In this document: positions 54,151-64,000 of the stretch, piece after piece | How positions within the stretch are numbered: position 1 is the stretch's first letter | How the letters are laid out: each line of letters opens with the position of its first letter | Source of the DNA: Limnephilus marmoratus | Taxonomy: Eukaryota; Arthropoda; Insecta; Trichoptera; Limnephilidae | Direction: 5' to 3' | NCBI GenBank assembly: GCA_917880885.1 | Contig: OU862927.1 | Coordinates: 19,113,450 to 19,177,449, forward strand | DNA: 64,000 nucleotides | The notes under the pieces: generated by a model | The model's database searches: none | Told to the model about the DNA's origin: nothing | What the model saw: the letters and a program-made list of their open reading frames with translations, nothing else | Made by a program: the position numbers and the translations under genes

Positions 54151-54690
54151 AGAACCCAAAAGTTCATTTATAAAACTATCGTTGCTCCACATTTGGACTA
54201 CTGCTCTACAATGTTATATTTGGCCAATGAAGGAAGTTTGAACAAACTAGAAGTCATACAAAACAAAGCTATGAGATGTATACTGGGGAAAGGCAAATAC
54301 GCAAGGATTAATCAAATGAGAGAGGAGCTAAATTGGATTCCAATAAAAAAGAGACTACTATTTAACGTGTTAATTTTTGTGCATAAAATTATGAAAAACC
54401 AAATGCCAAAATACTTTAAGGATGAAATTGTTTTTAATAGAGACACTCATAATTACGAAACAAGAAATATAAACAGAGTTCGATTGCCACAAATGAATAA
54501 ATCAAAATCACAGAACTGCCACAGGACTAAAGATGTATGATGAAATGCCTGAAAGTATGAAGAATGAAGAAAGAATGAATGTATTTAAAAAGAAATGTTA
54601 TGCTTACTGTAAAAATATTTAAATTTATCAAGTGAAATGTTACATTGTGCTTATTACTTTATATTCATGTAGTATAAACTAACTCTATAA
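54151..54690 (+). pseudogene. LINE L-D copy 1, frameshifted
   Basis: The C-terminal part of L-D: LIYKTIVAPHLDYCSTMLYL, MRCILGKGKYARINQMREEL, KRLLFNVLIFVHKIMK and NYETRNINRVRLP. Compared with 57701-58539, eight bases are missing near 54518, which breaks the frame. A-rich end. Confidence 0.85.
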
Positions 54691-54777
54691 TAAAAAATAA
54701 AAAAAACTAGAATGTTAGAATGATTGGCACAAAATACCAAAGCTTATTATTAACTAAAATGTCATGATAAAAGATAA

Positions 54778-55617
54778 CGGAGGCCCCGAGGAAAATCATT
54801 TCCATCAGGGCCTTGTCGTCTTAGGAGACGATTTGTGGAAGGTCTTTTTAAGAAAGGTATGAGAGGAAGTTGTAAGAATTTATCTATCATATATATCAGG
54901 GGATCAGTGTGTCCCAAGAAGGTTATCCACCACTTACCCGCCCTGGTGAAAGTAACAGATGGTTACTCCTTCAAGACTCTCGCAAGGTTCTATTTTTTTG
55001 TTGTTAAACGAAGCTACATTTATATTGTTTTGAACGAATATAGACCTCCAGTGTCCCTGCTTACGTTGTTAGAAAGCAGTATGCAAGTGCTGAACAGGAA
55101 AAAAAACATAATACCTACAAGAAATCAGGTTAGTTATACAAGCAAAAATAATAGTTAAAAAAACTCGTTCAGGAAACTCATAAGGCAGCATTGCATCATG
55201 TGAAAAACCCTGTAAGCACATGTAGATATAAATAGATGATAAAAAATTAAGTCTCAAATTATTTAGCAAGTATCAATAAAAAAAGAGTGTGTACCAATAA
55301 AATCAGTGTGTCCAGGACATACGAGCCTATCTCTCTTGCGGTGCAAGGTGAAGGGTCGAGAGAGTCCGGCTGTAGAGGTCAAAATACCTCCATCAACCAG
55401 CCTCTCTCGATCCGGCCCGACATCCAGACGCATCATCAAGCACCATCAAGATCCGCCACATCCACCACAAACCTCACCCAACGATCCCGGGCACCACTGG
55501 AAAGTCAACAAACGTAGCGAACCACTTGGGGTGATTATACTATTGCAGCGGTGTTGGTTATCTAATAAATGGTTCCAGCTGCGGCGGTACGCATACCCGC
55601 CTCCCAAATTGTAAATC
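54778..55617 (-). mobile_element. SINE S1 copy i, split
   Basis: Tail part 54778-54914 (GGAGGCCCCGAGG hairpin) and long-form body plus head 55302-55617 (GTCCGGCTGTAGAGGTC, CCCGGGCACCACTGG). An unrelated 387-bp insert separates them. Confidence 0.8.
54915..55301 (+). mobile_element. Unknown 387-bp insertion with 12-bp duplication
   Basis: Flanked by ATCAGTGTGTCC at 54903-54914 and 55302-55313. It ends in an AATAAA-containing A-rich stretch. The length of the duplication and the A-rich end suggest retroposition. A frame covers part of it (to 55158), but the content is not recognised. Confidence 0.65.
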
Positions 55618-56020
55618 AAAAGGGTTCAACAACTTTTGGAGCCTGATATATGCTGCGACGCATTTTAAAAGACCACAGCGACCATTTTTTTCCAAATTTA
55701 ACCTAAAACTTCGGACTCAAAAACAAAAGCTCAAATCAAAAAAGTTGTACCACAAAATCGACTCCAAATTCGATGTAGATTGACCAATTTTCCGGTTTCT
55801 ACTAATTTCCAGACACCGTGAATTTTGATGCCTCTTTTTTTAAATGCATGAAATTTCTAGAACATTGGTTTTTCTATCGAATTAAGAATACGGCTACAGA
55901 CATTTCAAGCAAAATTTCTATTTTGAATGTTGGTCTTCCACCATGGAGATACCTACTGAGCATATCTACCACTCTAATTTATTGCAAACCTATCTCCATC
56001 CCTCCAATTTCAATTATCAG
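55618..56020. other. Spacer with an S2 fragment
   Basis: 55905-55985 has ATTTCAAGCAAAATTTC and TTGGTCTTCCACCATGG, a diverged piece of S2. The rest is unassigned. Confidence 0.5.
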
Positions 56021-56392
56021 TCTCACAATGGTAGACAGTAACAAATACTTAAAATAAGCTGGATGGACAGGGTTACAAAGGAAGATGTTATGGTTCGGAT
56101 GAATAAAGAAAAGGAAGTAATTAAAACTATAAAAATCCGAAAACTTCAATATCTTGGACATGTGATGAGACATCCAGAGAAGTATGAGATCCTGCATCTC
56201 ATAATGCAGGGAAAGATTGCCGGAAGACGGGGCCCTGGAAGAAGGAAAACTTCATAGCTGAAAAACCTGAGACAGTGATTTGGCCAGTCTACCGTGGAGC
56301 TGTTCCGGCCGCAGTAAACAAAGTCCGCATAGCCAACATGACAGCCAAAGTCCGTTGAACGGACAGGGCACAAGAAGAAGAAGTCTCACAAT
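56021..56392 (+). mobile_element. LINE L-R copy 2 with target duplication
   Basis: TCTCACAAT at 56021-56029 and 56384-56392 flanks a 355-bp 5'-truncated L-R. It covers only the C-terminal frame (KISWMDRVTKEDVMVRMNKE onward) and the (AAG)n tail. A stop replaces Trp in the SWLKNL block (56257-56259). About 95% like copy 1. Confidence 0.9.
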
Positions 56393-57216
56393 ATTCCCTA
56401 TTAGGTGGAACCCCAGTCTCATCGGTTCTGAAAAGTGGTACTTTTGACAGAATTGATCAAACAAAACTTATCAAGTGAACTCGTAATTTCCCACCCTTTA
56501 TTGAATTTCGTGAAAACAGTTTAAAAAGTGATTTCATCATTTCCAAGAATTAACTCTCCATTTTCATTGACTCTTCATTTAAAATCACCCTTTGATATTC
56601 TAGAATCGAGCTTATTGTCTTTTCCGTCTAGAAAATCTTCAGTGATTCTTTGTAAAATGCGCAGTTGTTTTTCGTTTGACGTTGTTTTGTATTTATACAA
56701 GACCCCTGTCGTGATTTTTTTGTCGCTTTCGCGATTTTTCGTAACAATAAAAAGTTTCAGGTCGATATCACGATAATCTAAAGATAAGTCACGGCATGCC
56801 ACTTAAGTGCCACGCCAATGTTTTGCCTACCAGATTAGGTCCTGGAAAATTGTTTGTGTAAAATCGTGAAAAACCACGATTAAAATCATTAAAAATAATT
56901 TTATGCAACTTAATCTATGAGCATAAAATGTTATTGCGGGTTTATGGGGTGAAACAGTTAATACTTTTATACGATTTTTATGCCACTCATTCTGCTGATA
57001 AGTCTTTTGTACCTCATAGCCTTTCTTATAAACGACGCACGGATACGAAAATAAGTTTGCAACAGAGCTCTCTCCACTGTCCAAAATGAATTTATGAAAA
57101 GGACCTGTAACTGCTAATACAATAAACTTGCAAGCACTCCAGACCACGCCTTACATAACTGATTATTTAAATTATTATTTGTTTTTAAATTTATTAATTT
57201 TTTCTTTTTATTTTAC
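56393..57216. other. No recognisable gene
   Basis: Small frames on both strands (for example 56827-57147 minus) without recognised content. Confidence 0.4.
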
Positions 57217-57550
57217 ATGAGCTCCACACAGGAGGCCCTGAGGAACATAATTTCCCTCAGGGCCTATGTCATCTTTATGCTCACCTATGATGCTGTGTGT
57301 AGGGTTTTTTTAAGGAAAGGAAGGAGAGGAGAGTTCTGGGAAGGAAAAGGGTTTAAGGGGTGGGTAGGAATCTTGGGTTCAGTATGTCCTGGTCATCCGC
57401 CTCCAAGACCTAGACAAACCTCACCCCATGAACCCGGGCACCCCTGCTAAATCACCAAACGTAGCGAACCACTTGGGGTGACCTATGGCAGAGGTGTTGG
57501 TTATCCAATAAAGGTTCCCGGGGCAGCGGTACCCATTCCCGCCTCCCAAA
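57217..57550 (-). mobile_element. SINE S1 copy h, short form
   Basis: Intact minus-strand short S1 from the tail (CTCCACACAGGAGGCCCTGA) to the head (CGGTACCCATTCCCGCCTCC). Serves as the empty-site reference for the LINE in copy a. Confidence 0.85.
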
Positions 57551-57599
57551 TTAAGAATCTACATTTTGTCTTGAAGAGTTTTAATAATTTTCAAGGTAC

Positions 57600-57700
57600 A
57601 TTTTGTTACTTTCGACACAACCGTGTCATTCACTATCAAACTTAAAACTAGAATTTTGACACGGATGTGTCGAAACCGGTAGCAGAAAATTTACAATATA
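57600..57700 (+). mobile_element. Penelope-like end with decayed hammerhead
   Basis: GACACGGATGTGTC could be stem II and GAAACCGGTA follows, but the CUGANGA core is absent (TTTTGA instead). A LINE is inserted directly after it. Confidence 0.4.
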
Positions 57701-58539
57701 GACCGAAGACCTACAAAATATAGCAAAATGGCTGAAATTAAACCAGTTGAAACTGAACGTAAACAAAACAAAATATATGGAAATAGGCAATAAAACATGT
57801 AACAGAGGGTTAAATTTGACAATTAATGGTGAAAAATTTGGAAAAGTAAATGAAATCAAATACCTGGGTGTAATACTCGACTCAAAACTGACTTTCACAG
57901 CAAACTTTGAATATGTGCTAAAAAAGGTATCAAAAAAGGTAAATTTTCTTAGAAGACTAAGACGTCAATTAAATAGAAACACCACGGAGCTCATTTATAA
58001 AACTATCGTTGCTCCACATTTAGACTACTGCTCTACAATGTTATATTTGGCCAATGAAGGAAGTTTGAACAAACTAGAAGTTATACAAAACAAAGCTATC
58101 AGATGAATACTGGGGAAAGGCAAATACGCAAGGATTAACCAAATGAGAGAGGAGCTAAATTGGATTCCAATAAAAAAGAGACTACTATTTAACGTGTTAA
58201 TTTTTGTGCATAAAATTATGAAAACCCAAATGCCAAAATACTTTAAGGATGAAATTGTTTTTAATAGAGACATTCATAATTACGAAACAAGAAATATAAA
58301 CAGAGTTCGATTGCCACAAATGAAGAAATCAAAATCACAGAACTGCCTAATGTACAGAGGACTAAAGATGTATGATGAAATGCCTGAAAGTATGAAGAAT
58401 GAAGAAAGAATTAATGCATTTAAAAAGAAATGTTATGCTTACTGTAAAAATATTTAAATTTATCAAATGAAATGTTACATTGTGCTTATTAGTTTATATT
58501 CATGTAGTATAAACTAACTCAATAAAAAAAAATAAAAAA
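57701..58539 (+). pseudogene. LINE L-D copy 2, one stop
   Basis: 5'-truncated, flanked by AATATA (57695-57700 and 58540-58545). The frame starts after the RT catalytic DD, with LQNIAKWLKLNQLKLNVNKT and YLGVILDSKLTF. It runs to 58457 except for a TGA at 58104-58106 where copy 1 has TGT. It ends in ERINAFKKKCYAYCKNI, then A-rich UTR. Confidence 0.85.
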
Positions 58540-58545
58540 AATATA

Positions 58546-60115
58546 AAGTAACAAATGTACATTGAAGAAATGCATTTTTTTTTCTATGTACTTTTTTCTT
58601 TACTTAAAGTTTACTGTGTGAATATGATAACTATATGGGACGTGTGAAATTGCACTATCCTCCCCACATCCTGGAATAAAACATTGTAATAATTATTATT
58701 TTAATTACGATAAATCCACAAAAAAACTTTTCACTTTTACATGATGATTTTGCACTTTTTATTTTATTTTTATCCAGTACCAGCTCGGCCCCCCTGATTT
58801 TCTAAAGGGACTGCTTGTTCCGTTTGCGAATTAAAATGGAGAAAGATTCAAGAAATCCAATTGTATTTATATTTATAAACAACACGTAAAAAACTAACAC
58901 TAAAACAAAATCAACTGTCAGCGTATTTTCAAATATGCCATAACAACACTCATCATTATCGACATAGATAGAGAGAGATCTGTTGGATCGTATGGTAAGT
59001 AATTAACCTAAATGACGGTAGGTTTTAGTTAAGTTCCAAACCTAATGGACTTTAGGCAGTACACAACCCTAATAATTTTAGTTTGCTCAAAATTCACATT
59101 TTAATAATTTCCGGCGAATTCGTAACTATAATAACTTTTTTTATTTCCATGCCGCACAAGGGATGCGATTTATTTATATTTTAAATTAATAAAAACAGTA
59201 CCTTACCATTAAAATATTTGACGTAGAACAATTTTAAAACTTTATAACTCGTTTTTCAACTATTAAGTTAGCGGTAAGCAGCAGATTTTATTTTTCTAGA
59301 CGACGAATTAATAACTTCAGGAGGACAACATGGAGACACACTTTAAATATTTGTAACACGTTTTTCAGAATTAATTAAAATTAATGCGGCGGAAAGGTCG
59401 TATCTCCAGGCCTGCTAGGGTGAATTCGACCGTACGTTCGTCCAATACGCCGTGCCGCGGCGTATCTTTGTTTACACGCTTTCTTCACTTTAATCGTTAA
59501 GATTCCCACATTATTTTTCTTCTTCTTCTTATCTTTGATACGGGAATTTGACAGTAGTTCCATCCAAAATACGGGTGGTGAGTCGCAATTTGTATACACG
59601 GCTTCTTTACTTACGTCGTTAAGATTCTGAATACATTTTAGGGCATATTATTGTCGTCTTTAGTTTTTACTCTATAGAGGGCAATGATAGTTAGTTTACA
59701 AGCATTTTACTTGTTAAACAGTTGTGCATATCGATGTAATATTATATTACATTGCTGATTTAGCTGTGCTATTGTGTTATTCCTGGAATAAGCTAAGGCT
59801 TAAACAATTGTGCAGTTTGAATATCGCCAAAACTCGCATTCAGTGAACGCTGCATTCACCGTCTACGTGGATCTGATAAAACGGATTGTTTGCTCTCATG
59901 CTCAGCGAATATACTATGTGAGCTATACGAGGATCTGATATGGAGCAATACTCGGAGCTGAATATTGTTCTCGATCACGTACTGTGGAAAAGCGCTTTCA
60001 TGTATTTCGAAACATGATATTTTCAGCTATATTAAATAAAGTAGGCCACCAAATCACCAGCCTGAATAAAAATCACGATGGTGCTGAAATCGGTTGACGA
60101 GATTTTATAAATTCA
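58546..60115. other. No recognisable gene
   Basis: A long stretch without frames above about 70 codons and without repeats shared in this window. It is a candidate for unique intergenic DNA. Confidence 0.4.
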
Positions 60116-60610
60116 CTAGCGAGTTCTCGGCATGCGTGACAATGCCACATAAATAAATTGTTTCTCCCTGCGTGTCCTTTCCCATTTATCCCCGTTCCTT
60201 CCGCTTTCCACTTCCACCTTCGCCGCGGTTAACCTTCTCCTTCATTCGTCTCCTTCCTGCCACTCCTTCGTTTCCCATTACCACCACCTGTATTCCCCCG
60301 TCCCTCCCTCCTTCCCGCCTTGCCGCTAAACTATACGAAATACACTAATTTTTCAAACAACTCCACTTATTCCAAAATTGGTATACAAATTTCATAACGC
60401 CAGAGCTCACCAGTATGTATATAGAAACCTTCGCGAGCGTGCGAACAACAACTATACAAAGTTTCATCGCAATCGGACGCATTGTGCAGGAAATAATTTT
60501 ATAACACCAGAGCTCACTATTATATATGGTAACCATTGCGGGCATGCGCACATCAAATCACCAAAGTTTCAACGGAATCGGATGAGTGGTTTAGGAACAC
60601 ATAATACTTT
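60116..60610 (-). mobile_element. Helitron family II, degraded
   Basis: CTAG at plus 60116-60119, then GGCATGCGTGACAATGCC as hairpin, TTGTTTCTCCCTGCGTGTCC, a C/T-rich middle and CATCGCAATCGGACGCA-type sequence. The 5' end is unclear. An internal duplication is visible (AACGCCAGAGCTCACC, ACACCAGAGCTCACTA). Confidence 0.65.
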
Positions 60611-62039
60611 AAACCAGTGATTCATGACATATTTTAAGTAAAAATGTAAATGAAATTTTGGTCTCTACTCCTCTACTCCAATAATGTCAGGAATCACTGG
60701 TTAAATAAAGTAAGTCAAGTACATCCCACCATCCTGTATATTAAGATGTAACGTACCCATTCGCCAGAATATGTGGTAAACTCTACTTGATTTGATGAAC
60801 ACAAGCACGAACAAACAAACTTTGCTTATTTTGTAGGTTCATCTTTAATGTCACAGCTGTGTGGTGCTTTAGTCATTTTTTTTTCATGTTATAATTGGTT
60901 TGGGTGCGTGGTGATTTTTGTCGCGTCCAGATTTTCACCTGGCAAAAAAGGATGTAAAATCAATAAAATAATAAAAAAAATTGTCGTACTAGATCTAGGT
61001 ACGTACGCACAAGAATTTTGACAAATTTGTTTGGACATTGAGTCAAAAGTTGTTGGCTCATTTTCCCAATTAGTTCCAAAAATAATATCTCTCATTATTT
61101 TGCATGCAGGTATTGCAAGTCTGGACGACAATATATTTAGTTAGAGTAACTAACCACGTCGCCCATTGTTTTAGTTTCCCAACGTTGTTGTTACAGTGCG
61201 AAATTGTTGGTACGGTATGACATTGTTGTTACTGTATGATGTTGTTACGGCATGTGGTACAGTATGACGTTGTTGTTATAGTTACAAGCTAATGTTGTTA
61301 TTAGTTTAACCTCCTTTTGTAACAATTATTATTTAACATTGTTTCTTCGTCCGTGCTAGGAAGACAGAATGTACTTTTTATGTGTTTAGATAAAATCAGT
61401 TGGAAAGCCGTTTTTTTTTAATTTCTTCTTTCTTATAAATATTATGATTACTCACACTAATTATTGTTTGATAAACGTCTTAATTAAGATATTTTATGGA
61501 AGTACATCGTTCTTAGAGAGGTAGGTAGGTACTATAATTATTTATTAATCTCACAGAATCTGCGGTTGTAGGCCGTTTGTCGCCCGGTGGCCACAGTAGA
61601 ATTTAAAAAAAATTATATGCGATTTTAACCCTTATGTATAAAGAAACTGTATGAAAGACAAGGTCACAATCGCTTGCGCCAATATCTCTCTTGGTGGGTT
61701 CAAAGATTTCATTCTAGTGACAACACAACACTGTGTTTGAATTATCTGTGACCCTCAAACGCTGTCATAACCGAAAAGTCGACATTTTGGCATTTTTGTT
61801 CCTTTTTAAAGGCATGTAAAGGTATTTATTTATTAGCAATCACCTTTGAAATGTGTTTTTTCACGTTGGATGTCTATTCAGGTTTGTGTAGAAATAACAA
61901 CATCAGTTCATTTTCGTTTTGGATATTTAAGCAAAAGTCAGGAAGGCTATTTTCGTGCGGTTTTTTTCAAATAGGCGTTTGAAGGCCTTCAATGGGAGTT
62001 CTATAAATTTTGTATACTAATCTGTTTTAAAATCTATGG
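60611..62039. other. No gene; degenerate GTT-rich repeats
   Basis: 61180-61310 has loosely repeated ACGTTGTTGTTA and TACGGTATGACATTG words. Nothing else recognised. Confidence 0.4.
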
Positions 62040-62215
62040 TCGTATTTGTACTCTTTTGTAAAAATAATTTTATTTTTATCTCATAATGTTGTCCTTGCCA
62101 AAATGAGCTTAAAATTCTTCCCAAAATGAAACTCATCGGGAATAGCGTTTTATAAATATTATTGTTATGATTTTGTAAAAGTTTTCAATAAATAAATAAA
62201 AAATTTAAATAAATT
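62040..62215 (+). pseudogene. LINE 3' end
   Basis: AAAATGAGCTT, then AAACTCATCGGGAATAGC, resembles the 3' hairpin of the LINE at 7121-7150. It is followed by an AATAAATAAATAA tail. No coding remains. Confidence 0.5.
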
Positions 62216-62439
62216 CACGAAACTTTGTATTTCAATTGTCCTCTTTTTATCAGCAAGTTTGTTTTATAACAGTTTTCACCACGGTGAAGATTTAATGAAT
62301 TGTTATTGTATTTTTCTATAGGATGGTGCAAAAGACTTCGTTACAAAGTTACTAGCTTAGGAAAGCGCGCAAGGACTTTTGCGCCACCTTGTATTTATGT
62401 GTTTACGTGATTACTGCACGAGAGTGTAAACAATAAACT

Positions 62440-62640
62440 GCTCGGGGAGAATATGGTATTCCCAAAATATGGGGAATTTCTGGAAGTTGGAGGAGGTGGG
62501 GAGGAGGAGAAGGGGAGAAAGGAGGTTGGGAAGTAATTAGGTACTTATCTGGCTATTCAGAAAACGGTTACGAAACGCGGCTAACCCCATTTCAAGCAAA
62601 CTTTTGAATTTGAACGGTGTTCTTTCATTATAGTATCTAC
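62440..62640 (-). mobile_element. SINE S2, degraded
   Basis: GGAGGTGGGGAGGAGGAG, GGTTGGGAAGTAATTAGGTA and AACGCGGCTAACCCCATTTC align with 20690-20790. The tRNA head is missing. Confidence 0.6.
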
Positions 62641-62819
62641 CCTTTTTTAAAGACTATATACTAAATAGAAAAATCGATGTAAGTGTGTCGTGTGCCCGAA
62701 TAAAGCCCAAATTGTACAATAATACTTCTCGTGAAATTCGTCCATAAAAAATTATCATAGTTTATACAAATATGTACGTAGTTTCAATGTTCTTCAACAG
62801 ATGTCGTTAGTATATTTAT

Positions 62820-63000
62820 TTACTAAACTTTAGGGTAATTCAAACTAAATCTTCTTTTGGTCAAAGAAATTATTTTTATCAGGCTCCACTCATATTTAAT
62901 AGCCTTCCAGAACACATTAAGTCATCTAATTCCTTGAGCGTTTTAAAAAAAAAATTAAATTATGATGATTACCTGAGACAAGAGATGCTTGGGTTCGGAT
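62820..63000 (+). pseudogene. LINE C-terminal fragment
   Basis: The frame reads VIQTKSSFGQRNYFYQAPLI then FNSLPEHIKSSNSLSVL, the same C-terminal block as the other CR1/L2-like LINEs here. Confidence 0.75.
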
Positions 63001-63548
63001 TTGAAGCAAGTTTAGAGAAAAATGTTTTGACTAGGTCTATTATGTGTTTTTTTAAGTGGAGGGAGATACTTAAATTCCTTGAATACGCAGTACTTATACC
63101 TAGGTAATAAACGTCCACGATGATGGACGTATGCGAGCTGCTGACGGAAGTAGCGACATCTTTTGGCAGATTCTTGAATTAAAAACCGAATTACAATGGT
63201 AGCTTTGCTTGAAATTTCACGAACACAGATGTTATTTGTGGCGCGGCGCGTAAGGCGTGGCTTCAGACATGCAATGGAAATCGGGTTCTGGAATTCAACC
63301 ACACAGATGCAAGGGTATTAATACTGTATGACGATGATGATTGATACCGTTTGTTACTCAATAAGATGTTGTCCAAACAAAGTAACTTTATTAAAATTAT
63401 AACTTTGTATAACCTAAAAGCGATTGCTATCTGAGAACGTTTAAAATTAATGGAATTACGCTGTGTACAACATTTTTATTGCGGGTGGAGGTTTATCATT
63501 AGGGCGATATTGGAATTTTTTTAAAGTTTAACTTTTTAAACTTTTTTA
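63001..63548. other. No gene seen
   Basis: A minus-strand frame of 96 codons (63012-63302) is unrecognised. Confidence 0.35.
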
Positions 63549-63660
63549 AAATCAAAGAAAGATTAAACAATTTTCTGTTAAAAAAATCATTCTTTTATAA
63601 AAAACAATATGGCTTTAGAAAAAAATCAAACACACTAGGAGTAGTAAATGACTTAAGGCG
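63549..63660 (+). pseudogene. LINE RT N-terminal fragment
   Basis: The frame reads FFKIKERLNNFLLKKSFFYK then KQYGFRKKSNTLGVVNDL. This is the fingers region of LINE reverse transcriptase with the conserved QYGFR motif. It is cut off at about 63660. Confidence 0.65.
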
Positions 63661-64000
63661 ATCCACTAGTTCACTACTGTGCCGAGGACAGTAGTTCTTC
63701 GGTGGACGCCATAGGGGTCACTTTGAATAACCGAATTCGTTGACTAGCGGCCGTATTGTAAAATATCAACGCGAAAATGCATATTTTATTTTATTTTGGG
63801 AAGATTGGGTGTAAATATCAACTTTTTTTGCATTATTATAAAATAAACTGAATTTGCCGCATTACACAATAAAACCATATCCGAAAAGGGGTTTATAAAT
63901 AGGAGAGTTTGGACTTGAAAGTGTGTTTTTTAGACCTTATACTTTATCTTTTTATAGGCTTATTAAAAAACTTATAAAAAAATGACCGATATTTTAAGGG
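63661..64000. other. No gene seen
   Basis: Window end. No supported feature. Confidence 0.4.

Overview
This window looks like intergenic DNA from an arthropod, most likely an insect. It is AT-rich and dense with short interspersed repeats. It carries a (TTAGG)n tract, insect-type Helitrons, LINE remnants of several lineages, tRNA-derived SINEs and termini resembling Penelope-like elements with hammerhead ribozymes. I found no convincing host protein-coding gene, rRNA, canonical functional tRNA or CRISPR array. The species cannot be named from this sequence.

Layout. 1-250: hammerhead-bearing repeat end. 585-1842: mobile element 'M' with an 18-bp minisatellite and a LINE inside it. 5271-6612: repeat 'Q'. 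7781-10285: Helitron, then SINE 'S1' split by a 1.8-kb LINE. 10644-14045: SINE 'S2' copies and the one intact large gene, a tyrosine recombinase (12805-13839) with structured flanks. 14326-16090: LINE 'L-A' split by a foldback-like element. 16335-19770: tRNA-derived SINE 'S3' and S1 copies. 20431-22672: hammerhead relic, S2, two Helitrons and a short M. 23500-24491: inverted-repeat elements and a 38-bp minisatellite. 25534-26986: two hammerheads and a Helitron. 27342-27836: M. 30481-33840: a Q copy split by a hAT-like element and a Helitron. 35445-39871: a LINE split by a 3.8-kb TTAA-bounded insert. 40495-41741: L-A with a Helitron at its poly(A) tail. 42236-42800: M, inverted. 44287-44802: a large foldback with (TTAGG)n in its loop. 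45300-46165: LINE. 48950-52105: Helitron, perfect palindrome, LINE and piggyBac-like MITE. 53174-58539: S1 copies and LINE copies with target duplications. 60116-63660: degraded Helitron and LINE fragments.

How the parts work together. The window is a stratified record of transposition, and several insertions can be read against an empty copy of the same sequence. L-A and S1 share a hairpin-bearing 3' tail, which suggests that L-A machinery moved S1. Element M contains a piece of the S1 head, and that piece appears to have seeded its 18-bp minisatellite. Two tRNA-derived elements share a mirrored architecture in which part of the downstream body is repeated in inverted form upstream of the tRNA-like head. 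All LINE reading frames are truncated or broken. The recombinase at 12805-13839 is open from end to end with all catalytic residues visible.
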